NCBI GenBank assembly: GCA_902765225.1
Contig: CACWYV010000006.1
Coordinates: forward strand, 32,403 to 96,402
Source: Candidatus Avelusimicrobium intestinale
Lineage (GTDB): Bacteria > Elusimicrobiota > Elusimicrobia > Elusimicrobiales > Elusimicrobiaceae
Direction of reading: 5' to 3'
Length of the DNA stretch: 64,000 nucleotides
Both the position numbers and the translations under genes were made by a program. Shown in pieces: positions 50,918 to 59,305 of the stretch (positions are counted from its first letter, which is position 1; every line of letters starts with the position of its first letter). The notes under the pieces were generated by a model that was not told the origin of the DNA, made no database searches, and was given only the letters and a program-made list of their open reading frames with translations.

Positions 50918-51883
50918 TTACTTCCGTTCGGCCAGTTTGCCGGCTACCTGACCCACAAAAGAACGCGGATCGGTTTGAGCGATATCCGCCCATTGTTTGC
51001 GGGCCGCTTTTACCTTTCCTTGACGTTGCCAATTCAACGCTTGTACCAACCGGGCTAAAGAATTTTCCGGCTCTTGGCGCAAAATCTCCCGGGTTGTCTG
51101 CAATGATTTTTTATATTCTCCGGCCTTATACAACCACAACGCTTTTTGTGCCAACAAATCTTTCCGTTCCGGCGCCAAACGAATAGCCGTTTCCAAATCT
51201 TCCAACGCTTCGCGCAATTGGATTAAACCGTAGCGTGCCTCCGCGCTAATCCGCCAGAAATCCGCATTGGATGATTCCTGCCCCAAAGCGACGGAAATAT
51301 GAATAAATGCCTGGGCATAATTGCGCTGGCGCAAGAATGTATCGGCATACCGGGCCCGGTAAACAGGTGCCGCCTGGGGGCGAAGTACAAAAAACTGGTC
51401 ATACAAGGAACGCGCTTTGGAATAAAATCCGCGGTGGGTGTAATTGAGTGCTTGCCCGGCCAGCGCGTCGGCATTATGTGGCTCCTCCTCCAAAGCCCGC
51501 GCATACAATTCCATAGAACGTTCCGTCAGGCCGTTTTCCTGATACAGCCGCCCCGCCTCTATAAGAAGTGGTACATTGTCCGGGTGGAATTCCAACGCTT
51601 CCAAATATACTTCCAACGCCCGCACCGAATCGCCCAACTGCTCATAACTGCGCCCCAACAACCGGTACGCACGTGCCTCACGACGGGCAATATTTTTGGT
51701 TTTATAGATGTACGCGGTCAATTGGGTAACGGCCGCTTGATATTCCCCGGCCTCGTAGGCGGTACGCGCGGACACATACTCGTGCCGGTCCCCGGCCGGG
51801 GATAACCCCAAAAAACCGGACGAACATCCCGCCGCCCATAATAAGCCGATACAAATTCCTATCTTACGGTTGAACCACATCAT
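50918..51883 (-). CDS. TPR-repeat lipoprotein
   Basis: This has about 321 residues from the ATG at 51883 (a second ATG is at 51880). A lipoprotein signal ends WAAGC (Cys about 18). The rest is tetratricopeptide helices: YEAGEYQAAVTQLTAYI, LGRSYEQLGDSVRALEVYLEALEFHP, LYQENGLTERSMELYARALEEEP, LNYTHRGFYSKARSLYDQFF and LWLYKAGEYKKSLQTTREILRQEP among others, about seven or eight units. It is probably a scaffold at the outer membrane. It is the last gene of the envelope operon and overlaps the patatin gene by 20 bases. Confidence 0.85.
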   Translation of the reverse strand: MMWFNRKIGICIGLLWAAGCSSGFLGLSPAGDRHEYVSARTAYEAGEYQAAVTQLTAYIYKTKNIARREARAYRLLGRSYEQLGDSVRALEVYLEALEFHPDNVPLLIEAGRLYQENGLTERSMELYARALEEEPHNADALAGQALNYTHRGFYSKARSLYDQFFVLRPQAAPVYRARYADTFLRQRNYAQAFIHISVALGQESSNADFWRISAEARYGLIQLREALEDLETAIRLAPERKDLLAQKALWLYKAGEYKKSLQTTREILRQEPENSLARLVQALNWQRQGKVKAARKQWADIAQTDPRSFVGQVAGKLAERK

Positions 51884-52847
51884 ATAATGCAAACAGCAAA
51901 ATAGATTGCTGCAAGGCCTCCAATTTTTGATGGGCTTCCGCAATGCCCACTTCGCCGGCTTTGTGTAATTGGTCCAGTTCCAAGGTTCCCACATCCACCA
52001 CGCGGTTAGTCAGCACAAAATTGGCTTTCTGGGCCGCTTCTTCAATCATGGCTGCTCCGCGTACATCCCCCACGCGCAGCAAGTAGGCGGCTACGGTTTT
52101 AGGAGTAGTGGAGAAAAAATCGGGCGGAGTAATGGACGCAATAATATAATCTGCCCCCATTTTACGTACCGATTCCACCGGTAAATAATCCACCACAGCT
52201 CCGTCAACCAAAAACCGGTGACGATATTCCACCGGGGCAAAAATACCGGGCAAATTCATGCTCGCTCGCACGGCAATGGCCAACGGACCGCTGTTAAACA
52301 CTACCCGTTCGCCGGTTTTGACATCCATCGCAGCACAGGAAAACGGAACTTTTAATTCTTCAAATTGAATATCCCCTAATTGTTGGTGAAAGAAATTGGC
52401 CAGGTTAGCCGAAGAAGGAAGTTTTTTAACAAATAAAAACCGGAACAAACCCATCACATTAAAATCCGGCGTGATGCTCTGCATGGTTAAATGGGCGCTG
52501 ATCTCCCACAGTTTCTCAACCGGCAATCCCCCGGCATACAAGCCCCCCACGACCGCCCCCATGGAAGTACCGGAAATCATATCTATAGGAACACCGGCAT
52601 TATTCAACGTTTCCAACGTGCCCACATGGGCGAAACCGCGCACGCCCCCCGCCGATAGAGCCAACCCGATTTTAGGGCGTTTGGCAGCGGGGAGTTCGGT
52701 AAATTCCTGCCACAAAAAATGACTTAAAATTTCATCATCGGACCGGGCCGGCAACCCCCACGCGCCAAACGGAACGCACAGGACCGCCGCTAGCAGCGCA
52801 ACGGTACCCACAAGAGAAATTTTTAGAGATCTTGTCCTACTGCCCAT
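51864..52847 (-). CDS. Exported patatin-like phospholipase
   Basis: This has 327 residues from the ATG at 52847. A signal peptide (about 1-31, ending AWG) exports it. The patatin core has the oxyanion loop GLALSAGGVRGFAHVG, the nucleophile elbow SGTSMGAVVGGLYAGG (GxSxG) and the DGAVVDYLPV dyad Asp, so Ser-Asp lipase activity on phospholipids is likely. It lacks the POTRA and barrel of PlpD-type secreted patatins. It overlaps tolC by 25 bases and the TPR gene by 20, so it belongs to the same message. Confidence 0.9.
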   Translation of the reverse strand: MGSRTRSLKISLVGTVALLAAVLCVPFGAWGLPARSDDEILSHFLWQEFTELPAAKRPKIGLALSAGGVRGFAHVGTLETLNNAGVPIDMISGTSMGAVVGGLYAGGLPVEKLWEISAHLTMQSITPDFNVMGLFRFLFVKKLPSSANLANFFHQQLGDIQFEELKVPFSCAAMDVKTGERVVFNSGPLAIAVRASMNLPGIFAPVEYRHRFLVDGAVVDYLPVESVRKMGADYIIASITPPDFFSTTPKTVAAYLLRVGDVRGAAMIEEAAQKANFVLTNRVVDVGTLELDQLHKAGEVGIAEAHQKLEALQQSILLFALYDVVQP

Positions 52848-54124
52848 TCCAATTCCGCCTTGGCCACTAAATTTTGGCGCAACGCATCCCAATAATCATA
52901 GGCCGCCCGGGCATAGGATTGGGCTGCCTCCAACGGGGCTACGCCCTGATGCGAGCCGTATTGCCGCCCCCGTTGCCAAATTTCCGTGAGCCCGTTAAAT
53001 TGTTCCTGACGAATAGATACTTCTTCTTGCCAGAAACGCATTTCGTTAAAACTGTGGGTGACTTCCGTGCGGATTTTATCTTCAATCTGCGCGCGACGCA
53101 AAGCACTCTTTTTTTGTTCGGCTTTTTTCTGGGTAATCTGCGAGGACACGTTATACGGCAGCGGCAACCGTACGGACAAAGAAACTTGCTTATTGGTATC
53201 ACTTAACGTATCCGCTCCTAATTGCTCGTACGAAGCATTTAACAGAATATCCGGATAGCGTTTGGAAAGAGCCAAGTCCATAGAAATGCTATCCAATTCT
53301 AACGCGTACAAAGCCGATTTCAATTCCGGACGGTATTCCATAGCGCGCAAATAAAGTTGGGAGAGTTCCCACTCGGTCCGCACCGGCGTAAAAGATCCCA
53401 CAATGGAAAAATCGGCATTAGTTTCTTTATTCAAACTCACCCGCATTGTTTGACGGGCCTGCACCAATTGTCGCGCCGCCATACGCCGGCGGGCCTGTAA
53501 TTCGGCCCAAGCACTTTGGGCGCGCAGCTGGGCCCACACATCCCCGGACGAATGCGCTTGCCACCGGGCGACCTGGTCTAACAATTCTTGCATAAACTGG
53601 TCGTACTGTTGGGCAAATAATAAATTAAAAAATGATTTTTTGATATCCAATACAGCCGTATTTTTGACCGTTTCGTATCGGCTTTGAACTTGCTTTAAAT
53701 TGGCACGGGCAATCTTGAGTGTATTGCGGATGCGACCACCGGAATAAAGATACTGGGTAGCCGTAACGCCCACGCCGAAAAACTGGTCGCTTTTATCCGC
53801 AAGAGCCTGGCCGGGCAGAAACCGGTTTGCTACCGTGCCGGGCAACACCATGGGGTAATCCAAATCGTACAAGGTGGCCGTACCCTGCAACGAAAACTGC
53901 GGCAAAAAGAGGAATTTGGCCTCATTGACTTTTTGTTCCGCCACGGCAATTTCTTGACGGGCGGTCAAGAAATCGGAATTATTCTCAAGCCCCAAACGGA
54001 TGGCGTTTTCCAATGTTAAATTATCACTAATTAAACTGGAAAAACTTAGCCCGTACTCCTTTTGGGCTTGGGCCGGGAATACCCCACATCCCAACACCAG
54101 CAATGCATACACTATTTTTTTCAT
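52823..54124 (-). CDS. TolC-family outer-membrane protein
   Basis: This is a 433-residue outer-membrane efflux protein. The signal peptide ends AQAQ. Two OEP repeats are visible: LTLENAIRLGLENNSDFLTARQEIAVAEQKVNEAKFLFLPQFSLQG and later LYLRAMEYRPELKSALYALELDSISMDLALSKRYPDILLNASYEQLG. It would form the trimeric tunnel used in type I secretion or efflux. No inner-membrane or periplasmic adaptor partner is nearby. It overlaps the HAMP gene by four bases. Confidence 0.9.
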   Translation of the reverse strand: MKKIVYALLVLGCGVFPAQAQKEYGLSFSSLISDNLTLENAIRLGLENNSDFLTARQEIAVAEQKVNEAKFLFLPQFSLQGTATLYDLDYPMVLPGTVANRFLPGQALADKSDQFFGVGVTATQYLYSGGRIRNTLKIARANLKQVQSRYETVKNTAVLDIKKSFFNLLFAQQYDQFMQELLDQVARWQAHSSGDVWAQLRAQSAWAELQARRRMAARQLVQARQTMRVSLNKETNADFSIVGSFTPVRTEWELSQLYLRAMEYRPELKSALYALELDSISMDLALSKRYPDILLNASYEQLGADTLSDTNKQVSLSVRLPLPYNVSSQITQKKAEQKKSALRRAQIEDKIRTEVTHSFNEMRFWQEEVSIRQEQFNGLTEIWQRGRQYGSHQGVAPLEAAQSYARAAYDYWDALRQNLVAKAELEWAVGQDL

Positions 54125-54585
54125 TGGTTCTTCTTTTGTTGATTAATTTCCGCTTCTATGCGGTCCATCATGGCATTAAAATCATCCTGCAATTCCATAA
54201 ATTGGTCGCCTTTGCGCAGGTGAACCCGCTGGGAGAAATCTCCCTTGGCAATGGCTTTGCATGTTTGCTCAAAACGGTAAACCGGCCCCGCCATTTTGTG
54301 GGATAGAAAAGCCGAAATGACTACTACAAACAACAAATAAATAGCTATTTTGTAGAAAAACCCCGCCGCAATGGAACCAAACTCGTCGTAAATCGGCTGG
54401 ATAAGCACCGGATAGGTATCAAACAAATCGCTCAGCGTAGCGGTTAATTCAAAGGTCATAATGGCCAACCCGCACAACACACTCATTACAATGAGCAACA
54501 TATAGCGCAGTTGCAAATTTTTCTTAATAAAAATCGTGTTGCGCCGCGGAGCGGTTACCGGTTTATCTGTCGTAGTTGGATTCAT
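54121..54585 (-). CDS. Two-segment membrane protein with HAMP domain only
   Basis: This is a 154-residue protein. Two membrane segments (about 28-50 and 74-95) flank a short periplasmic loop and lead to a HAMP domain (about 95-150, HKMAGPVYRFEQTCKAIAKGDFSQRVHLRKGDQFMELQDDFNAMMDRIEAEI). It stops there, with no kinase, cyclase or chemotaxis signalling domain. It could pass an envelope signal to a separate partner. AAGGAA precedes the ATG. It lies within the envelope operon, overlapping tolC by four bases. Confidence 0.85.
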   Translation of the reverse strand: MNPTTTDKPVTAPRRNTIFIKKNLQLRYMLLIVMSVLCGLAIMTFELTATLSDLFDTYPVLIQPIYDEFGSIAAGFFYKIAIYLLFVVVISAFLSHKMAGPVYRFEQTCKAIAKGDFSQRVHLRKGDQFMELQDDFNAMMDRIEAEINQQKKNQ

Positions 54586-54594
54586 ATATATTCC

Positions 54595-55326
54595 TTAAAA
54601 ATTGGTTACGTAACGCAATTGCAACACGCGTTCGCTTTCGTTGCCACGGCCAATGCGACGCACGGCTGCATCCAACGCTAGCGACGGGTGCAAATAAAAC
54701 CGAACGCCCGCGTTTAACCGCGAGTCCCGCACATTATGTATGCCATCCCACTCAGCCAACAGGGCTAGCGGATTAGCCACATGGTATAACATCCCCACAA
54801 AACCGTATACTTTTTTCCATTCAAAATCGGCCATATTTACCCCGGCACTGGCCGTTAATCCCGGCACGATAATCTCGCGCGAAAAAGAGATATACCCACC
54901 TTTCCGGTCGTCCAAGTAATGTTTGGTCCGTGTATAGCGGTGGTTTTTATCGTATCCGTATCCGTAACGGCGTCCGTCGTAACCGATGGCAATTGCCGGC
55001 AAATACAAATCCCCGTCATACACTTTCCATTTGGCTTGGAAATCCGGGTCTAGCACCCGCACCGAATCGGACGATCCTACCAACTCGTGCACGGCTAACG
55101 ATAAGCCGATATTGACCCGCGGGTACACCCCGAAATCTACCGTTTCCATGAGGGTTCCGTGGTCGTATACACGGGTTAATGAAGAAGCCTGATAACGGTC
55201 CCACACTTCTGCGGTAGGGATGTCCACCAATTGCGTTTCCAACCCAATCGGATCAGCCGTAGCCGCCCGCAACAAAACCGGCACCAACAAAATCCCTGCA
55301 AGGAGCCCCCAACGATTAACTTTCAT
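54595..55326 (-). CDS. YjbH-like outer-membrane beta-barrel protein
   Basis: This has 243 residues from the ATG at 55326 (GAGGAAT upstream), with a signal peptide ending RAATA. The mature part is rich in alternating aromatic strands (VNIGLSLAVHELVG, YLPAIAIGYDGRRYGYGYDKNHRYT, KGGYISFSREIIVPGLTASAGVNMAD, RLNAGVRFYLHPSLALDAAVRRIG) and ends in Phe, as outer-membrane barrels do. It resembles the YjbH/GfcD barrel family used in polysaccharide export, but is shorter. Moderate call. Confidence 0.65.
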   Translation of the reverse strand: MKVNRWGLLAGILLVPVLLRAATADPIGLETQLVDIPTAEVWDRYQASSLTRVYDHGTLMETVDFGVYPRVNIGLSLAVHELVGSSDSVRVLDPDFQAKWKVYDGDLYLPAIAIGYDGRRYGYGYDKNHRYTRTKHYLDDRKGGYISFSREIIVPGLTASAGVNMADFEWKKVYGFVGMLYHVANPLALLAEWDGIHNVRDSRLNAGVRFYLHPSLALDAAVRRIGRGNESERVLQLRYVTNF

Positions 55327-55334
55327 ACGATTCC

Positions 55335-55895
55335 TCAATGTAAGAACGTGCGGATATCCTGTGCTTTGGGTTTGAGGATATACCGTACGTTATGCAAATA
55401 AATGCCTTCGCGCGCGGGATTAAAATCATTGCGATCGCGCGGGAATTCCAAATCTACAATTCCTTGGTCCACACGGGCGTTACTGGTTACTACGCCGATA
55501 TTCCAACGGTCTGTTTTTTCCTGGTCAAATTTTTCGGTTGGGTTCCAGTAATTGCGCAAGAGCACCGTACCGCGCGGCAACTCTCCTGTTCCCACAGGAG
55601 CCGTACGTAAAATCACTTTGGTAGTCCACACCGTGCGGCCTTTGCAGGCCCCGTTAATAAATTTAACTTTGTAGCGGGGATCGTCGTTGGCCGGTTTTTT
55701 AAGCAACGTTGCCAGCGAATATGTGGCAAACGGATGTTGTGCATTCATACAAGCGGCAAAAATATGCTCACTTAAAAAACGTTCGTACGAGATTTGATCG
55801 TTCCCCCGGTTATATGGAGATTCTTTTTTATGGTGGCATCCGGCAATAAATAATAACGGTAACATGACACACCAAGCAACTATTTTTTTGAACAT
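55335..55895 (-). CDS. Putative lipoprotein, first gene of the envelope operon
   Basis: From the ATG at 55895 (AAAGGAG upstream) this has 186 residues. The lipobox LFIAGC places Cys at about residue 20. The mature part has a Cys pair region (CMNAQHP, INGACKGRTVW) and a beta-rich end (RTAPVGTGELPRGTVLLRNYWNP). No family is recognised. The eight-base gap to the YjbH-like gene indicates cotranscription of the six genes down to 50918. Confidence 0.65.
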   Translation of the reverse strand: MFKKIVAWCVMLPLLFIAGCHHKKESPYNRGNDQISYERFLSEHIFAACMNAQHPFATYSLATLLKKPANDDPRYKVKFINGACKGRTVWTTKVILRTAPVGTGELPRGTVLLRNYWNPTEKFDQEKTDRWNIGVVTSNARVDQGIVDLEFPRDRNDFNPAREGIYLHNVRYILKPKAQDIRTFLH

Positions 55896-56033
55896 AACAG
55901 GCTCCTTTGCCAACTATCAAGTATCACTCTACAAATTATACCCATTTTGAGGAAGAAAATAAACCCTTTTTCTCCATAAAAAAGCGGACCCTGCTTCAAG
56001 CAAGAGCCCGCTACATTTACCTGCATATAATCC

Positions 56034-57809
56034 TTATTTTTGCAAAGCGTTGCGTAAGGCCTGCTCGGCGGCTGCTCCCCGGATGATTCCCCGTTGTTCG
56101 TGCGCGTGCTTAAAAGCGTCAATCGCGGCCTGATTAACGGCTTCCACATTTTCGCCCAGGGAGTATTTTTCCACATCAAACGGTTTATCGGGATCGCCGA
56201 GCAAAACGAGCGGTTTAAGAGGATGCGTTTTTACATAATTTCCAAATGTTTCGGCCGACCCTAACAGAATCGCTTTTTCCCGGGAAAGGTCCTCTTCCGT
56301 CACGACCACGTAAGGAACGGAAGTTATATATTCCATCACTTTTTGACGTTCTTCCGTCGGCAAATCGGCATATTGTTGAGCCACAAACTGTTGGGCCAAC
56401 CGGGCCCGTTTGGCGGCTACATTGCCGGAAATCTCCGTTCCCGAACCCTTGATGATATCATCTAACGTGGGAATACCGCTTTCATTTTCGTAACCGGCTC
56501 CGTGTGGGACAGCCGCCCAATACTTTTCTCCTTGTGCTTTCCCGGCAGTAAGCATATATTGGTAAAACTTACGGCGGTAATAATCTTCCGGGTCTATTTT
56601 GCGAGATTTTTCGGACGGTTCCAATTTGGCAGAAGTAGCCGGATCGGCGATGCTCAAAACCGGTATCATTTTGGAGGGCATTTCCCTGCCGGTAGCCTCT
56701 TTAAACTTGGCCTGGTTTTGCCGCCGTATGGCCGCCAAATCATATTCTTCCGGGGGAAAACACTGGCTGCTTTCTTGAACAGTTCCTTTAGAGGAGTCAC
56801 AACTGAATGTTTTTTCAATACGGTCCACAGGATGACGACCAGCGGCTAACCCGTTCACCCACGCCAATTGCGCGGCCCCCCACAACCGCACAAATTCATC
56901 CCGGCGGGCTTGTTGGAAAGATTCTTGTTCATCCGGCTCTAATCCGCGCTTAAACTGTGTGACCATACCGGCAGCGTCCTCAATGAGTTTTTCCGAATCA
57001 AACCATTCGCTATCTTTGTCCAATCCTAATTTGTGCAAATCCAAACGAATCCGCTTCAGTTCGTTACCGGTAATCTCGGCTTTCTCCCCTTTAATAAACT
57101 GCCGGGCCTGCTTGGCCTTATTGCGGTCCATACCCTCCGTTTCTCCCATCCGGTGGCCACTCCGCATGTGCTCCGGTCGGCCCGCCAAAGCCCCCTGTTG
57201 TGCAGCCGTTCCCCCTCCCAACCCCAAAAAACGTTGAAGAGGAGAAATCAAACGTTCCCATTCCGAATCTTCCTCCGTGCGCGGACGACGCAAACGCCGG
57301 GGCGGTAAAAACCGCGCCAATTGTTCTTGTTTTAAGTAACGCTCGTAGGCATCCTCGTCCGCATTGATTTCGTGCATACCGGACCGGGCCCCTTCCGGCT
57401 GACGCTGCCGAATCAGCACCCAGGAGGAAGCCTTTACTTCATTACGTGCGGTTAAAAATCCGTCTTCGGTATACTCGTCATCTTCCCAATCTTCTTCATA
57501 TTCCGCTTCATCCGGTTCCTCTTCCGTGTCTGCCCAATTTCCTATCGCCATTGGTCCGGCAGCACGCGCCCATAAACTATTTCGCCTGTTAGACGCCCGG
57601 CCCGCCGCCAGAACAGCCGGCTCGGTAGTCCACAAGGAAGCCAACTTTTTAGCCAATGCCGTCAGCGGATTAATGGTAAAAATTTGCGGTATGACCCGGA
57701 AACGGGCGGAAGTATCTCCCGCAGCCGGGGGTTCTAAAAACGGTAAAAGAAGAAATAAAAACAAAGCGATTCCGATAGCGATAAGCAAATATTTAATCCA
57801 TTTTTTCAT
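56034..57809 (-). CDS. 591-residue membrane-anchored protein of unknown function
   Basis: One N-terminal membrane segment (about 5-26) is followed by a long soluble part. An acidic stretch rich in Asp/Glu (about 93-120), a basic Arg-rich run (PPRRLRRPR), a Gly/Ala turn and a large, mostly helical region up to the C-terminus follow. A Cys pair (FSCDSSKG...SSQC) lies near 360. It has no enzyme motif I can recognise. It is a single gene, with about 60 bases to the next. It could be an envelope structural or secreted factor; no family is named. Confidence 0.6.
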   Translation of the reverse strand: MKKWIKYLLIAIGIALFLFLLLPFLEPPAAGDTSARFRVIPQIFTINPLTALAKKLASLWTTEPAVLAAGRASNRRNSLWARAAGPMAIGNWADTEEEPDEAEYEEDWEDDEYTEDGFLTARNEVKASSWVLIRQRQPEGARSGMHEINADEDAYERYLKQEQLARFLPPRRLRRPRTEEDSEWERLISPLQRFLGLGGGTAAQQGALAGRPEHMRSGHRMGETEGMDRNKAKQARQFIKGEKAEITGNELKRIRLDLHKLGLDKDSEWFDSEKLIEDAAGMVTQFKRGLEPDEQESFQQARRDEFVRLWGAAQLAWVNGLAAGRHPVDRIEKTFSCDSSKGTVQESSQCFPPEEYDLAAIRRQNQAKFKEATGREMPSKMIPVLSIADPATSAKLEPSEKSRKIDPEDYYRRKFYQYMLTAGKAQGEKYWAAVPHGAGYENESGIPTLDDIIKGSGTEISGNVAAKRARLAQQFVAQQYADLPTEERQKVMEYITSVPYVVVTEEDLSREKAILLGSAETFGNYVKTHPLKPLVLLGDPDKPFDVEKYSLGENVEAVNQAAIDAFKHAHEQRGIIRGAAAEQALRNALQK

Positions 57810-57862
57810 AAACGACCCCTTATACGAATAGTCTAACCGTTTAAAAGTAACTTTGCAAGGGC

Positions 57863-57893
57863 CTTTAGACCTATATGGGGCCTAGGTCCCGCT
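57863..57893. repeat. Third CTTTAGACCTA repeat copy
   Basis: CTTTAGACCTA at 57863-57873 is followed by an inverted GACCTA...TAGGTC (about 57868-57889). It overlaps the 3' end of the trypsin-like gene. Confidence 0.5.
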
Positions 57894-58682
57894 ACGCATC
57901 CGGTGTATAATGCGCAGGAGTATCTCCCACGATTTTTGGCAGTGGCGCCAAAAAGCTTGCCAGAAAGACACCGGAGCGGATGGCTCTTTTTCCGCTGGGG
58001 ACTTTACTGTTTGGGAAGTGGACGGTTTGCGCGGAACCGGCAAACGATAGCCGGCTTGGCGAACTAACTCAAGCAGATAATCGGAAGGAACGGCAAAGTT
58101 AAGATTTTGGTTTTCTGCCCCCGGGTAACTGGCAAACGCCACGGAAATCACATTTCCGTCCGTATCAAATACCGGGCTGCCGCTGGAACTGGGCGAAATC
58201 GGCGCGCTGATTTGGTGCCAGATAATTCCGTCTGATTTTTGGCGTACTTGACTGATTAATCCGGATGATACCGTATTCTGTAGCCGGCGCGGGTTGCCAA
58301 TTACCGTAATATCTTGCCCCGGCATTACCCGGGCAGAACTGGCCACAGTAACCGTGGGCAGATTACGGGCAGCAATCTTGAGTAAACATAAATCTACCGT
58401 GCTGGTACAGACGACGATTTTGGCTTCGGAAGAAACACGGCCGTTACTGAAGGTAATATTCATATAACGGGCACCTTCCGTTACGTGGCGGCTGGTAGCA
58501 ATTAAGCCCTCCGGGGTTAGTACAAACCCCGTCCCCGTAAAGCTGGTGCCGTCCTTACGGGCTACATTGACGGCTACCACCGCGGGCGAATTTTGATGAA
58601 CCACTTGCACGCGCGGAAGGGCTGCCCGGGCTTCCCCGCCCAAGCACCCCAAGACCGCGATTGCCACCCAATAGTTCCTCAT
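57882..58682 (-). CDS. Exported trypsin-like serine protease (S1C/HtrA-like, no PDZ)
   Basis: From the ATG at 58682 this has 266 residues with a signal peptide (about 1-20, ending EARA). The protease domain carries the triad His in ATSRHVTEG, Asp in STVDLCLLKI and Ser in SPSSSGSPVFD (usually GNSGGP, here SSSGSP), plus GTGFVLTPEGLIATSRH. The C-terminus lacks a PDZ domain. It has instead a Pro/Ser linker and a Trp-rich basic helix (FWQAFWRHCQKSWEILLRIIHRM) that may bind membranes. It has a leaderless-type promoter. Confidence 0.87.
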   Translation of the reverse strand: MRNYWVAIAVLGCLGGEARAALPRVQVVHQNSPAVVAVNVARKDGTSFTGTGFVLTPEGLIATSRHVTEGARYMNITFSNGRVSSEAKIVVCTSTVDLCLLKIAARNLPTVTVASSARVMPGQDITVIGNPRRLQNTVSSGLISQVRQKSDGIIWHQISAPISPSSSGSPVFDTDGNVISVAFASYPGAENQNLNFAVPSDYLLELVRQAGYRLPVPRKPSTSQTVKSPAEKEPSAPVSFWQAFWRHCQKSWEILLRIIHRMRSGT

Positions 58683-58688
58683 AAGTTG

Positions 58689-58694
58689 ATTATA
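58689..58694 (-). promoter_or_regulatory. -10 box of the trypsin-like gene, leaderless start
   Basis: A perfect TATAAT on the minus strand, exactly six bases (CAACTT), then ATG. No ribosome-binding site. Confidence 0.6.
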
Positions 58695-58769
58695 ATAAAT
58701 AAAGAGCCCAATTGAAATAAATGCCCAGAAATTGTACACTAATAAAAGTGAAGAAAGGAGTTATGAGTT

Positions 58770-59240
58770 ATGGAACAGTTTTATGTCAGCCGGAAAAAAT
58801 ACGAGGCACTCGTCAACGAACTTAACGATTTAAAAGAACTAAAAGCCCAATTGTCCAACGAAATCGGCGAAGCGGCAGCCCAAGGCGATTTGAAAGAAAA
58901 TGCCGAATACCACGCCGCTAAGGAAAAACAGGCCGAAACTTTGATACGTATCCAGGAATTGGAAACCCGCTTGCGTAACGCCCAAATTACGGATGATTTG
59001 GAAGTGGACCGCAGCAAAGCGCGTATCGGCGCCACGGTTACTATCAAAGATTTGGAAGCGGATATTGAGTTTACTTACACCCTGGTTGGGTCCATGGAAT
59101 CCAACCCGGACAAAGGACTCTTATCTGTTAAGTCGCCGCTAGCCAACGGAGTGTTAGGGCACGCAGCCGGAGAAGTTTTTGAGGCCCAATTGCCGCGCGG
59201 TCCCAAAAAATACAAGTTGGTTAAATTGGAATACCGGTAA
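58770..59240 (+). CDS. greA: Transcription elongation factor GreA
   Basis: This is a 156-residue factor that rescues backtracked RNA polymerase by transcript cleavage. The N-terminal coiled coil has the acidic tip GDLKENAEYHAAKE, with the Asp and Glu that chelate Mg2+. The C-terminal FKBP-like domain is complete (NGVLGHAAGEVFEAQLPRGPKKYKLV). GAAAGGAG precedes the ATG. A strong terminator follows. Confidence 0.97.
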   Translation: MEQFYVSRKKYEALVNELNDLKELKAQLSNEIGEAAAQGDLKENAEYHAAKEKQAETLIRIQELETRLRNAQITDDLEVDRSKARIGATVTIKDLEADIEFTYTLVGSMESNPDKGLLSVKSPLANGVLGHAAGEVFEAQLPRGPKKYKLVKLEYR

Positions 59241-59270
59241 TAAAATATTTACTTCGCAACCGTTTTACGG

Positions 59271-59298
59271 AAAAACCCCGGGTTCTCCCGGGGTTTTT
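59271..59298 (+). terminator. Rho-independent terminator after greA
   Basis: AAAAACCCCGGG (59271-59282) pairs perfectly with CCCGGGGTTTTT, with a 4-nt loop. Confidence 0.95.
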
Positions 59299-59305
59299 GT
59301 GGCAT

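Noticed and set aside
50149..51032. Open frames of 96 and 124 codons around tRNA-Met and tRNA-Gln
   Set aside because: They read through or against the tRNAs, terminators and the duplicated tRNA tail. These are structural RNA sequences, not genes.
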